Assembly (NCBI GenBank): GCA_020890855.1
Contig: JAJHPN010000178.1
Coordinates: forward strand, 1 to 32,725
DNA from: Candidatus Contendibacter sp.
Lineage (GTDB): Bacteria > Pseudomonadota > Gammaproteobacteria > Competibacterales > Competibacteraceae
Reading direction: 5' to 3'
DNA length: 32,725 nt
The notes beneath the pieces are model-generated. The model was not told the origin of the DNA. It searched no databases and was given only the letters and a program-made list of their open reading frames with translations. Positions 1 through 7,101 of this stretch are shown here, piece by piece (position 1 is the first letter of the stretch; each line of letters begins with the position of its first letter). Position numbers and translations under genes: made by a program.

Positions 1-8
1 TTCCCGCC

Positions 9-611
9 ATGCGTCTGGCTGATGGCGACATTGAACGCTGGCTCGAACAAGGCCGCATTCGCATTGAACCGCAGCCCGCGCCGGGCAAGATCAATGGGGT
101 GAGCGTGGATTTGCACCTGGGCAGCCGATTTCGGGTGTTCAACGATCACGCCGCACCCTACATCGATCTCAGCGGCCCGCGCGAGGAGGTCGATCAGGCG
201 ATCAACCGAATCATGAGCAAGGAAATCAGGATCGCGGATGACGCCTCGTTTTTCATTCATCCCGGCGAACTGGCGCTGGCGGCGACCGTGGAAGTCATCA
301 CCGTACCGGATGATCTGGTCGGCTGGCTGGATGGCCGCTCCAGCCTGGCCCGGCTGGGGCTGATGGTGCATGTCACCGCCCACCGGATTGATCCCGGCTG
401 GAGCGGGGCCATCGTGCTGGAGTGCTACAACAGCGGCAAATTGCCCTTGGCGTTGCGGCCCGGCATGGCGATTTGCGCCATCAGCTTTGAGCTGTTGTCC
501 AGCCCGGCGATCCGGCCCTATTCCAAACGGCAGGACGCCAAGTACAAACACCAGAGCGGGCCAACGCCCAGCCGGATCGGCGGCGACGAGCCGCTCGATA
601 AAGGCCATTAA
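9..611 (+). CDS. dcd: dCTP deaminase
   Basis: Deaminates dCTP to dUTP, the first step of the Gram-negative route to dUMP and dTTP; cytosolic and usually homotrimeric. The 200-residue product matches the E. coli-type enzyme along its length. It starts MRLADGDIE, contains [20 protein letters not shown] around residues 106-125, then HRIDPGWSG, and ends its conserved core near [11 protein letters not shown]. The residues known to be catalytic in E. coli Dcd are all present at the same numbers: S111, R115 and E138 (in IVLECYNSG). The start is only 8 bases from the window edge, so its ribosome binding site and upstream neighbours cannot be judged. The separate or bifunctional dUTPase forms differ in the active-site region, so monofunctional Dcd is the best reading. 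A Uma2-family gene follows on the same strand after 24 bases. Confidence 0.97.
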   Translation: MRLADGDIERWLEQGRIRIEPQPAPGKINGVSVDLHLGSRFRVFNDHAAPYIDLSGPREEVDQAINRIMSKEIRIADDASFFIHPGELALAATVEVITVPDDLVGWLDGRSSLARLGLMVHVTAHRIDPGWSGAIVLECYNSGKLPLALRPGMAICAISFELLSSPAIRPYSKRQDAKYKHQSGPTPSRIGGDEPLDKGH

Positions 612-635
612 ACCCGGCCATTGGAGGGAAACCCC

Positions 636-1250
636 ATGTCTGCATCGATGTTGTCAGCCTCGACTCCCGCCGCCGGGCTTTACCCGATCCGGCATCGCTG
701 GACGGTCAGCGATTTTCAGCGCCTGGGCGAAACCGGCTTGCTGGCCCCGGATGCGCGGCTGGAATTGATTGACGGGGAGTTATTCGAGATGGCGCCGATT
801 GGCTGTTTTCATGCCGGAACGGTAGGGATTCTGACTCGCTTGTTGGCGCGGGCTGTCGCGGATACCGCGATTATTCATGTGCAAAACCCGATTCTGCTCG
901 GCGATGGCTCGGAACCGCAGCCCGATCTGCTGCTGTTGCGTCCGCATCCCGACGACTACCTCAGCGCGCATCCCCAGGCCAGGGATACGCTGTTATTGAT
1001 CGAAGTCGCCGACAGCACCGTCGCTTTCGACCGCAAAGTCAAAGTCCCGCTGTACGCCCGGCATGGCGTTCCGGAAGTGTGGCTGGTGGTGGGGCCGCAA
1101 CACCGGCATATCGAGGTTTACCGCGATCCGCAGCCGGAAACCGGGAGCTACCAGACCCGGTTGCGGCTGCGGCAGGGCCGATTGACGCCGGTGTTGTTGC
1201 CGGAGGTGGAAATCCGGCTGAGCGAGGTGTTCATCAGCGCCGCGCCATAA
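636..1250 (+). CDS. Uma2 family (DUF820) putative nuclease
   Basis: Uma2 proteins have a PD-(D/E)xK-type nuclease fold and are abundant in cyanobacteria and scattered elsewhere; the cellular role of most is unknown. The 204-residue product has the family landmarks in order: ELIDGELFEM near residue 45, PQPDLLLLRP in the middle, then LLIEVADSTVAFDRKVK and the tail YARHGVPEVWLV. The D of QPDLLL, E of IEVADS and K of DRKVK fit the expected acidic/lysine active-site set. ATG 636 is chosen over the upstream in-frame TTG at 621 because GGAGGG (623-628) lies 7 bases before it. It follows dcd in the same direction and converges on dnaQ. Uma2 genes are often mobile, and nothing here gives a pathway link to dcd. 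Confidence 0.85.
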   Translation: MSASMLSASTPAAGLYPIRHRWTVSDFQRLGETGLLAPDARLELIDGELFEMAPIGCFHAGTVGILTRLLARAVADTAIIHVQNPILLGDGSEPQPDLLLLRPHPDDYLSAHPQARDTLLLIEVADSTVAFDRKVKVPLYARHGVPEVWLVVGPQHRHIEVYRDPQPETGSYQTRLRLRQGRLTPVLLPEVEIRLSEVFISAAP

Positions 1251-1264
1251 ACCGGCCCCCGGTT
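1250..1264. terminator. Short hairpin between convergent genes
   Basis: AACCGG (1250-1255) pairs with CCGGTT (1259-1264) across a 3-base loop, exactly between the convergent ends of the Uma2 gene and dnaQ. The stem is short and there is only a weak AT-rich tail, so termination activity is a guess. Confidence 0.25.
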
Positions 1265-1276
1265 ATTGTCCACCCA

Positions 1277-2014
1277 TTAGCCCGGATTGTGCGGCGTTTC
1301 CAACCGTCGCCACACGCATAACCCGCCGCTGCTTTGATCCAGCATATCCAGATAACGGGCATGGGCGGCGCTTTCTCCGGCGCTGGCGCGCAGCACCGGC
1401 AACGGCGCCCGCTCCCTGAATACCGCCCGGCGCATCGCGCCATTACGTCCTCCCGCGCCATGGTGAGTTTCCGGCTCGAACATCGATCCCTGCTGGCGGG
1501 TCATCGTCAGATACACGTCGGCCAGAATTTCCGCGTCGAGCAACGCGCCGTGCAAGGTCCGCTGTGAATTATCGATGTTATAGCGTTTGCACAGGGCATC
1601 CAGACTATTGCGCTGGCCAGGGTGGCGCTGGCGGGCCAACAGCAGGGTGTCTTCCACGGCGCATAGCTGTTCCAGTTTTGGCCGGCCGCGCCTGCACCGC
1701 TGCAATTCATGGTTCAGAAAACCCAGATCAAATGAGGCGTTGTGAATAATCAGTTCAGCGCCCCGGACAAAGTCCAGGAACTGGTCGACGATGTCGGCGA
1801 ATCGCGGCTGGTCGGCAAGAAACTCGTTGGTAATGCCATGAACCTTCATCGCCTCTACATCAATGGCGCGATCCGGTTGCAGGTAAACGTGGAACTGCTG
1901 CGCGGTCTGGCGGCGGTTCACCAGTTCGATGCAGCCGATTTCGATGATCCGGTGTCCCTGAGCGGGATCAAGACCGGTGGTTTCGGTATCCAGAATAATC
2001 TGACGTTCGTGCAT
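1277..2014 (-). CDS. dnaQ: DNA polymerase III epsilon subunit (3'-5' proofreading exonuclease)
   Basis: Proofreading subunit of the replicative DNA polymerase III core. The 245-residue product has the three DEDDh exonuclease motifs: ExoI DTETTGLD near the N-terminus, ExoII HNASFDLGFLNHEL in the middle and ExoIII with H and D in HGALLDAEILADVYL. Its length is close to E. coli epsilon (243). ATG at 2014 (MHERQIILDTETTGL) gives the usual short lead into ExoI. The frame stays open to a TTG at 2110, but that would add 32 residues with no family counterpart. No strong Shine-Dalgarno precedes 2014. In many proteobacteria dnaQ pairs with rnhA; here it stands alone and is divergent from the phasin gene. 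Confidence 0.94.
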   Translation of the reverse strand: MHERQIILDTETTGLDPAQGHRIIEIGCIELVNRRQTAQQFHVYLQPDRAIDVEAMKVHGITNEFLADQPRFADIVDQFLDFVRGAELIIHNASFDLGFLNHELQRCRRGRPKLEQLCAVEDTLLLARQRHPGQRNSLDALCKRYNIDNSQRTLHGALLDAEILADVYLTMTRQQGSMFEPETHHGAGGRNGAMRRAVFRERAPLPVLRASAGESAAHARYLDMLDQSSGGLCVWRRLETPHNPG

Positions 2015-2134
2015 GGTTCGCGGTCGGGTGACAGGGTGGAACAGCGGGTTTTCTGCTGCGGCAAGGTCTGAAAATCGATGTGCTGAGATCCGGAAAGTTC
2101 CTCCTGCCAATTTCTCCGGAAGATTTTACGCTGC

Positions 2135-2175
2135 ATGTTGCATCGCAACATAAATCCCGTTATATTGCACTGCAA
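2135..2175 (+). promoter_or_regulatory. Phasin promoter with two TTGC-N3-GCAA operators
   Basis: A sigma70-like promoter is visible: TTGCAT (2138-2143), a 17-base spacer, then TATATT (2161-2166). Two dyads overlap it. ATGTTGC-ATC-GCAACAT (2135-2151) is a perfect 7-bp palindrome over the -35 box. TTGC-ACT-GCAA (2165-2175) sits over the -10 box and start region. Their spacing and TGC...GCA core resemble the sites bound by PhaR/PhbR, the repressors that sense PHA granules and control phasin genes in other bacteria (recalled knowledge, not checked). The regulator itself is not in this window. Confidence 0.7.
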
Positions 2176-2242
2176 CAAATACGGCAATAAGCCATTTCCC
2201 CGTTTAATCGCAGTCCACTCAAGTTCAACCGAGGAATTCATC

Positions 2243-2596
2243 ATGGTGATCAATCTGTTCAGTAAAGCTCTGGAAACTCCGCAAACCCTGCCGGAACCGG
2301 TGGTCAAGGCTAATAAACTGTTTGTCGAGAATATGGAAAAAATGATGGTGTTTCAGATGAACGCGCTCAAGTCGTATCTGGACATCGGTTTCAATCAGAT
2401 GAAGGCGGCTGCCGAAATCAATGATGTCAATAGCTTGCAGGATTTCTACAAGCGCCAGGCTGAGATCGCTCAGACGGTGCAGCACAAGATGATGGTCGAC
2501 GCCAAGGCCATGTCCGACATGGCGACGCGCTTCAAAGGCGAAATGGACGGTCTGACCAGGGCGACCTTTGAAGATGTGTTGCCCAAGGCGGCCTGA
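2243..2596 (+). CDS. Phasin family protein (PHA granule-associated)
   Basis: Small amphipathic protein that coats polyhydroxyalkanoate granules and controls their number and size. The 117-residue product has the phasin_2-type pattern: an N-terminal segment around LFSKALETPQ, then a helical, coiled-coil-like body (NKLFVENMEKMMVFQMNALK, then DFYKRQAEIAQTVQHKMMVD) with no cysteine and no signal peptide, ending KAA. ATG 2243 is set by GAGGAA (2231-2236) 6 bases upstream; the frame is open further up but lacks a better start. It has its own promoter with palindromic operators and is followed by a hairpin terminator, so it is probably a single-gene unit. No PHA synthase or depolymerase is adjacent. 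Confidence 0.88.
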   Translation: MVINLFSKALETPQTLPEPVVKANKLFVENMEKMMVFQMNALKSYLDIGFNQMKAAAEINDVNSLQDFYKRQAEIAQTVQHKMMVDAKAMSDMATRFKGEMDGLTRATFEDVLPKAA

Positions 2597-2602
2597 CTCG
2601 GC

Positions 2603-2636
2603 CAACCGCCGCCCCGCCTCTGCGGGGCGGTTGCCT
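2603..2636 (+). terminator. Phasin terminator hairpin
   Basis: CCGCCCCGC (2609-2617) pairs perfectly with GCGGGGCGG (2622-2630) around a 4-base loop, 12 bases after the phasin stop. The following TTGCCTTGCT is only a broken T tract, so termination may be incomplete. The rsmJ start codon lies 11 bases downstream of the hairpin. Confidence 0.65.
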
Positions 2637-2641
2637 TGCTG

Positions 2642-3439
2642 ATGACCGAAGCGCTCCTCACTCCGACGGTCATCGCCGTGACCGCTCAAGACCCCGCTGC
2701 GGTCGCCCACGCCGCGCTTCTGGCGGCGGAACTGCAACTCCCCCTGCTGACCGATCACGCTGTGTCCAGTTTCACTCATCTGCTGACGCTGACCAGCGAC
2801 TGGCTGGAACTGCGGGAACTTGGCCCCCATGCGCCAGGGCCGGTTTATGTTGACTTCGTTGCGGGAACCGCAGCCCACCGGCGGCGTTTCGGCGGTGGTC
2901 GCAACCAGCCGCTGGCGCGGGCGGTAGGTCTGAAAGGCAACGCCGCGCCTACCGTGGTCGATGCGACCGCCGGGCTGGGCCGCGACGCTTTTGTGCTGGC
3001 CTGTCTGGGCTGTACGGTGCGACTGCTCGAACGCTCTCCAATCATTGCTGCCCTGTTGCGGGACGGGTTGCAACGCGCCCGGCGGGACCCAAACCTTGGC
3101 GCGCTGGTTGCGGAGCGGTTGAGCCTCGAACTCGCCGATGGCCAAGACGTTCTGCACCGGCTTGCTCCTGACCAGCAACCTGAAGTCGTCTACCTCGATC
3201 CGATGTATCCGCACCGCCGGAAAACCGCGTTGGCCGGGAAAGAGATGCGGCTGCTGCGGCAAGTCGCCGGCGCTGATTTGGATGCGCCGGAACTGCTGAA
3301 TGCGGCGCTGGCCTGCGCCCGGCGGCGGGTTGTCGTCAAACGGCCACGGCAGGCCCCGCCGCTGGTCGGCCAGTCGCCCACCCTGCAAATCATCGCCCCT
3401 AACACCCGCTTCGACGTGTACCTGCTTCAGCGCCGCTGA
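2642..3439 (+). CDS. rsmJ: 16S rRNA (guanine-1516-N2)-methyltransferase
   Basis: SAM-dependent methyltransferase that modifies G1516 of 16S rRNA (E. coli YhiQ family). The 265-residue product has the SAM-binding signature DATAGLGRDAF near residues 107-117, the acidic LLERSP strand end, and the catalytic-type loop YLDPMYPHR characteristic of RsmJ, followed by a KRPRQAPPL segment near the C-terminus. The first ATG (2642) is used; an in-frame TTG at 2636 is less likely. No clear ribosome binding site exists because the start lies right behind the phasin hairpin, so expression may depend on read-through of that hairpin. It is a single gene on the plus strand; an EF-G-like gene follows after 180 bases. 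Confidence 0.92.
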   Translation: MTEALLTPTVIAVTAQDPAAVAHAALLAAELQLPLLTDHAVSSFTHLLTLTSDWLELRELGPHAPGPVYVDFVAGTAAHRRRFGGGRNQPLARAVGLKGNAAPTVVDATAGLGRDAFVLACLGCTVRLLERSPIIAALLRDGLQRARRDPNLGALVAERLSLELADGQDVLHRLAPDQQPEVVYLDPMYPHRRKTALAGKEMRLLRQVAGADLDAPELLNAALACARRRVVVKRPRQAPPLVGQSPTLQIIAPNTRFDVYLLQRR

Positions 3440-3619
3440 GCGGCTGGATCAACCGCACCGATCTCCGTAGAACTGCGGTCAAGGGCGATCAACTCCATGA
3501 CAAAAACACGACAGCCAGGCTGAGAAACCCGGCCCGTTCCTGTACACTTTTTGCTTCTACCCGGTTTCTTTTACCTAAAACTGAAGTCTCAAAAAAACCA
3601 TATTCGACAGGAGGCCACG

Positions 3620-5668
3620 ATGATCAGCTACACCACCGAGTCCATCCGCAATATTGCCCTGACCGGCCATGGCGCGGCCGGAAAAACCACGCTGGTGGAA
3701 TCGATTCTGTATCACGCCGGCAAGCTCGCCGCCCTGGGCGCGGTGGAAAAAGGCAACACAGTTTGCGATTTCGATCCGCAGGAAAAAGCCCATCAACACT
3801 CGCTGGACGCGGCGCTGGTCAATTTCGACTACCAGGGCGCTCACATTAACCTGATCGATACTCCTGGTTTTACCGACTTCATCGGCCAGGCGATTGCGGT
3901 GCTGCCAGCGGTGGAAACAGTGGCGCTGGTGATCAACGCCCAGACGGGCATTGAGGCGATGACCCAGCGGATGATGGAACGCGCCGCTGAACGCCGGCAG
4001 TGCCGGATGATCATTATTAACAAAATCGATGCCGAAAATCTCGACCTGCCCGGATTGCTAAGCCAGATTCAGGACAGTTTTGGCAAGGAATGTTTGCCGA
4101 TCAACTTGCCGGCCAATGGCGGCGCCGGCGTGGTGGACTGCTTTTTCAATCCGGCGGGCGACAGTGATTTTTCCAGCGTCGCCGCCGCTCACTCGGCCTT
4201 GATCGACCAGGTGGTCGAAATGGATGAGGACTTGATGGCGGTCTATCTGGAACAAGGGGATGATTTGCAGCCGGATCAGCTGCATGCGCCATTCGAGAAG
4301 GCGTTGCGTGAAGGCCACCTGATTCCCATCTGTTTTGTTTCGGCCCGCACTGGGGCAGGAGTAAAGGAACTGCTCAAGATCTTTGCCAAGCTGCTGCCCA
4401 ATCCGCTCGAAGGCAATCCCGAACCCCTGGTCAAGGGCGACGGCGCCGTGATTGAAGAATTTCCAGCGATCCCCGATCCGAAGCAGCACGCTGTCGCCCA
4501 TGTGTTCAAGGTGCTGATAGACCCGTTTATTGGCAAGCTGGGCATCTTCCGCATTCACCAGGGCAGCATCACCAGGGACAGCCAACTGTTGATCGGCGAT
4601 GGGCGCAAGCCGTTCAAGGTCAACCACCTGTTCCAGTTGCATGGCAAGGAGCATCCTGAAATCGCCATCGGCATTCCCGGCGATATTTGCGCCGTCGCCA
4701 AAGTCGATGAGATTCACCGTGACGTGGTGCTGCACGAGTCTCATGATGAAGATGAGATTCACCTGCGCCCATCGCGCTTCCCGACGCCGCTGTTCGGGCT
4801 GGCGATCCGCGCCGCGACCCGGGGTGATGAGCAAAAGTTGTCCGATACGGTTCACAAGCTGCTGGAGGAGGATCCTTGTCTGGCGCTGGAACACAACACG
4901 CACACCAAGGAAACCGTGCTGCGTGGCCTGAGCGATCTGCATCTGCGCCTGACCCTGGAAAAGATGCAGCAACGCTACAACATCCAGGTGGAGACCAAGC
5001 CGCCCAAGATTGCCTATAAGGAAACCATCGGCCAAATGGCGGAAGGCCACCACCGCCACAAGAAGCAAACGGGCGGCGCCGGCCAGTTCGGCGAGGTGTA
5101 CCTGCGGGTGGAGCCGTTGCCGCGTAACGCGGGTTTCGAGTTTGTCAGCGCCGTGGTCGGCGGCACGATTCCGACTTCGTTTCTGCCGGCGGTGGAGAAG
5201 GGGGTTCGCGAAGCGCTGCAGGAAGGAGTGATCGCGGGCTATCCGGTGCAGGATGTGCGGGCCATTGCCACCGATGGCAAATATCACCCGGTTGATTCCA
5301 AGGAAATCGCCTTTATCACCGCCGGACGTGAGGCGTTCTTTGACGCCGTGGCCAAGGCCCGGCCGCTGGTGCTGGAGCCGATTGTGAACTTGGAGGTGCG
5401 GACCCCGGCGGACTGCGTGGGCGGAATTACTGGCGATCTGTCCAGTCGGCGGGGGCGAATTGCCGGCACTGACGCCGGGCCGCGCGGAATGAGCATCATC
5501 AAGGCGCAAGTCCCACTGGCGGAACTGGACGGCTACGAATCACAGTTGAAGTCGATGACCGGCGGCCACGGCTCTTACAGTGTCGAGCTGAGTCATTACG
5601 ATCCGGTGCCGGGCGACATCCAGCAAAAGCTGCAAGCCGCGTACAAGAAACAGCAGCAGGAAGGATAA
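3620..5668 (+). CDS. Elongation factor G-like GTPase (EF-G2 type)
   Basis: Translational GTPase related to EF-G, in the second, non-essential lineage. The 682-residue product begins with a GTPase domain: G1 GHGAAGKTTLVES (residues 13-25), G3 DTPGFTDF, G4 NKIDAE and SARTGAG. It continues through an EF-Tu-like beta barrel (FKVLIDPFIGKLGIFRIHQG), the EF-G domain III/IV region (HKKQTGGAGQFGEVYLRVEP) and a C-terminal domain V ending near GHGSYSVELSHYDPVP. It is slightly shorter than canonical FusA (about 700) and is not near rpsL/rpsG/tuf, which argues against the housekeeping copy. ATG 3620 has AGGAGG (3609-3614) 5 bases upstream. In EF-G2 proteins studied elsewhere, GTPase activity is retained but translocation is weak; its role here is unknown. 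Confidence 0.92.
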   Translation: MISYTTESIRNIALTGHGAAGKTTLVESILYHAGKLAALGAVEKGNTVCDFDPQEKAHQHSLDAALVNFDYQGAHINLIDTPGFTDFIGQAIAVLPAVETVALVINAQTGIEAMTQRMMERAAERRQCRMIIINKIDAENLDLPGLLSQIQDSFGKECLPINLPANGGAGVVDCFFNPAGDSDFSSVAAAHSALIDQVVEMDEDLMAVYLEQGDDLQPDQLHAPFEKALREGHLIPICFVSARTGAGVKELLKIFAKLLPNPLEGNPEPLVKGDGAVIEEFPAIPDPKQHAVAHVFKVLIDPFIGKLGIFRIHQGSITRDSQLLIGDGRKPFKVNHLFQLHGKEHPEIAIGIPGDICAVAKVDEIHRDVVLHESHDEDEIHLRPSRFPTPLFGLAIRAATRGDEQKLSDTVHKLLEEDPCLALEHNTHTKETVLRGLSDLHLRLTLEKMQQRYNIQVETKPPKIAYKETIGQMAEGHHRHKKQTGGAGQFGEVYLRVEPLPRNAGFEFVSAVVGGTIPTSFLPAVEKGVREALQEGVIAGYPVQDVRAIATDGKYHPVDSKEIAFITAGREAFFDAVAKARPLVLEPIVNLEVRTPADCVGGITGDLSSRRGRIAGTDAGPRGMSIIKAQVPLAELDGYESQLKSMTGGHGSYSVELSHYDPVPGDIQQKLQAAYKKQQQEG

Positions 5669-5677
5669 TTCGCCCGT

Positions 5678-5702
5678 GGCCAGCCGGGTTGCCCGGTTGG
5701 CC
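5678..5702 (+). terminator. Hairpin after the EF-G-like gene
   Basis: An 11-bp stem with one G-U pair (GGCCAGCCGGG with CCCGGTTGGCC) and a 3-base loop lies 9 bases after the EF-G-like stop. No T tract follows, so it is either a weak terminator or a 3'-end stabilising structure. Confidence 0.4.
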
Positions 5703-5712
5703 CGCCAAAACC

Positions 5713-5809
5713 TTGTACAGCACTTAGTTACAAAATTTGTACATGAATTTTGGCGGAATGCTTGACTTTGGCGGCCAGTTTTGTATAACCACCAGCAGGG
5801 TCTGTACAA
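5713..5809 (+). promoter_or_regulatory. Promoter with four TTGTACA-like motifs
   Basis: A good sigma70 promoter is present: TTGACT (5762-5767), a 16-base spacer, then TATAAC (5784-5789). Four near-identical 7-mers surround it: TTGTACA at 5713-5719 and 5737-5743, TTGTATA at 5781-5787 overlapping the -10 box, and the inverted copy TGTACAA at 5803-5809 just after the predicted start. The arrangement looks like a multi-site operator for an unidentified regulator of the downstream small gene. TGTACA also occurs at 3541-3546, ahead of the EF-G-like gene. Confidence 0.55.
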
Positions 5810-5845
5810 GATTTTGCTTTTCGCCGGCATCGCTAGAGGTAAGCC

Positions 5846-6184
5846 ATGCACCATACGCTCCGCAGTATCCGCACGTTCAGTCTTTACCTGCTCCCGGCGT
5901 TTCTGCCGGTTATGGCGAGCGCACTGCTGGTGACGTTGCTGCACCCCCCGACGCGGGTTTCCGTCGCTGTCGTGGGCAACCACAACGGACATGCGCTCGC
6001 CAACGCCAGGATTGCCGTCTCGCTGGCGGATGCGGCGCGGCAATTCCAGGCTGAGCGGGAGTCCCGGGCCCGGATCCTGATGCATCGCTACGAAGAGGGC
6101 GCAGGGTCCACCGGGCGGCCGGGCGTATTCCAGACTGCGCCGCCCCGGATTGAGCGCGGCGGTCCGGTGTTCATCCGGCTGTAG
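5846..6184 (+). CDS. Small membrane-anchored or secreted protein, unknown
   Basis: I do not recognise this 112-residue product. Residues 1-10 are basic (HH, two R), and 11-32 form one hydrophobic stretch (SLYLLPAFLPVMASALLVTLL), which would serve as a signal anchor or an uncleaved signal peptide. The remainder is a soluble, charged region with an AERESRARILMHRYEEG segment of likely helix and a Pro/Gly-rich tail ending PVFIRL. There is no cysteine and no lipobox. ATG 5846 has GAGG (5836-5839) 6 bases upstream, and a strong promoter with repeated motifs precedes it, which supports a real, regulated gene. It stands alone between the EF-G-like gene and the convergent macro-domain gene. Confidence 0.6.
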   Translation: MHHTLRSIRTFSLYLLPAFLPVMASALLVTLLHPPTRVSVAVVGNHNGHALANARIAVSLADAARQFQAERESRARILMHRYEEGAGSTGRPGVFQTAPPRIERGGPVFIRL

Positions 6185-6258
6185 GCCAGGCCGCTGCGGT
6201 GGGTGGACCGGGACTAGCAAGATTGCGCTATTTTCCTGTCCCCCTTTTCTGAATCTCC

Positions 6259-6789
6259 CTATCCCGCCCTGTCTCCAGCCAGCGCCTGTTCATAAGCCTG
6301 GCGCACTTCATCATCAAAACAGACCAGATAGACGGTTTCAATCGGTGCATTGCCGGTCAGGAAGTGACGGATTTCTCGCACCGCGATCCGCGCCGCCTCA
6401 GACAACGGGTAGCGGTACACTCCGCAACTGATGGCGGGAAACGCGATCCGGCGGACGTCATGTTCGACCGCTAGTTGCAGGCTGTTGCGGTAGCAGGCCG
6501 CCAGCAGTTCCGGTTCGTCCCGGTCGCCACCCTGCCAGATGGGGCCAACGGTGTGAATGATGTAGCCGGCCGGCAAGCGGTAGCCCCGGGTGAGCTTGGC
6601 CTGCCCGGTTTCACACCCGCCCAGGGTGCGACACTCCTCCAGCAGTTCCGGCCCGGCGGCGCGATGAATAGCGCCATCCACGCCGCCGCCGCCCAACAGG
6701 GAGCGATTAGCGGCGTTGACGATGGCGTCCACCGCTAACCCGGTGATGTCCCCTGACATGATCCGGATCCGATCGGGACTGGCGTCCAT
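6259..6789 (-). CDS. Macro domain protein (O-acetyl-ADP-ribose deacetylase-like)
   Basis: A single macro domain of 176 residues, a fold that binds ADP-ribose and in the YmdB/MacroD group removes it or its acetyl ester. Visible family motifs: GDIT near residue 13, [18 protein letters not shown] at about 25-42 (the ribose/phosphate loop and catalytic N/D positions of MacroD types), HTVGPIW in the middle and [13 protein letters not shown] forming the second phosphate loop. The start ATG at 6789 lies 2 bases after the rubredoxin stop codon, so the two genes are almost certainly co-translated. The frame is open further upstream but runs through the rubredoxin gene. No toxin (DarT-like) partner is nearby, so a general deacetylase or de-ADP-ribosylase role is more likely than an antitoxin role. 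Confidence 0.9.
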   Translation of the reverse strand: MDASPDRIRIMSGDITGLAVDAIVNAANRSLLGGGGVDGAIHRAAGPELLEECRTLGGCETGQAKLTRGYRLPAGYIIHTVGPIWQGGDRDEPELLAACYRNSLQLAVEHDVRRIAFPAISCGVYRYPLSEAARIAVREIRHFLTGNAPIETVYLVCFDDEVRQAYEQALAGDRAG

Positions 6790-6791
6790 CG

Positions 6792-6956
6792 TCAAATCTC
6801 CATCATATTGAAATCGCCCTTGCTCGCGCCGCATTCGGGGCAAACCCAGGTTGACGGCACATCTTCCCATCGGGTGCCAGGCGCGATGCCATCCTCAGGC
6901 CAGCCTTTGGTCTCGTCGTATACCCACGCGCAAATCAGACACATATATTTTTTCAT
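6792..6956 (-). CDS. Rubredoxin
   Basis: One-iron electron carrier of 54 residues. The four cysteine ligands are present as CLIC (C6, C9) and CPEC (C39, C42), with the conserved core [14 protein letters not shown] and the aromatic W before the second pair. No membrane segment. ATG 6956 gives the normal short rubredoxin N-terminus (MKKYMCLIC); AGAGG lies about 10 bases upstream. It is the first gene of a two-gene unit with the macro-domain protein. No alkane hydroxylase, rubredoxin reductase or rubrerythrin gene is adjacent, so its electron partners are unknown. The nifJ cluster 18 kb away uses ferredoxin-type clusters and is not an evident partner. Confidence 0.95.
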   Translation of the reverse strand: MKKYMCLICAWVYDETKGWPEDGIAPGTRWEDVPSTWVCPECGASKGDFNMMEI

Positions 6957-7053
6957 TGCCGTCTTACCTCTCGTTCTAACTGCTTTCGCAACAGTCGCCA
7001 TTGTAGCGCCAAGGCATGTTCTTGAGGATTTTTACGGGTCTGCTTGTTTCGCT

Positions 7054-7073
7054 ATTCCGGCGCAAGCCGGAAT
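7054..7073. repeat. Perfect 8-bp hairpin, REP-like
   Basis: ATTCCGGC (7054-7061) pairs with GCCGGAAT (7066-7073) around a GCAA tetraloop, in the 145-base gap between divergent genes. There is no T tract on either side. It has the look of an intergenic REP-type palindrome, but no second close copy was seen in this window. Confidence 0.4.
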
Positions 7074-7101
7074 TGGCCATGCGAAATCGGTCAGTTGAAC
7101 T

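Noticed and set aside
2225-3388. 387-codon minus-strand frame over phasin and rsmJ
   Set aside because: It lies opposite two well-supported genes, has no protein-like motifs and no ribosome binding site, and is caused by high GC in third positions.
3543-3548. TACACT as a -10 box for the EF-G-like gene
   Set aside because: No acceptable -35 box lies 16-18 bases upstream.
4058-5509. 483-codon minus-strand frame inside the EF-G-like gene
   Set aside because: It is antisense to conserved GTPase domains and shows low-complexity, Arg/His/Gln-rich translation typical of shadow frames.
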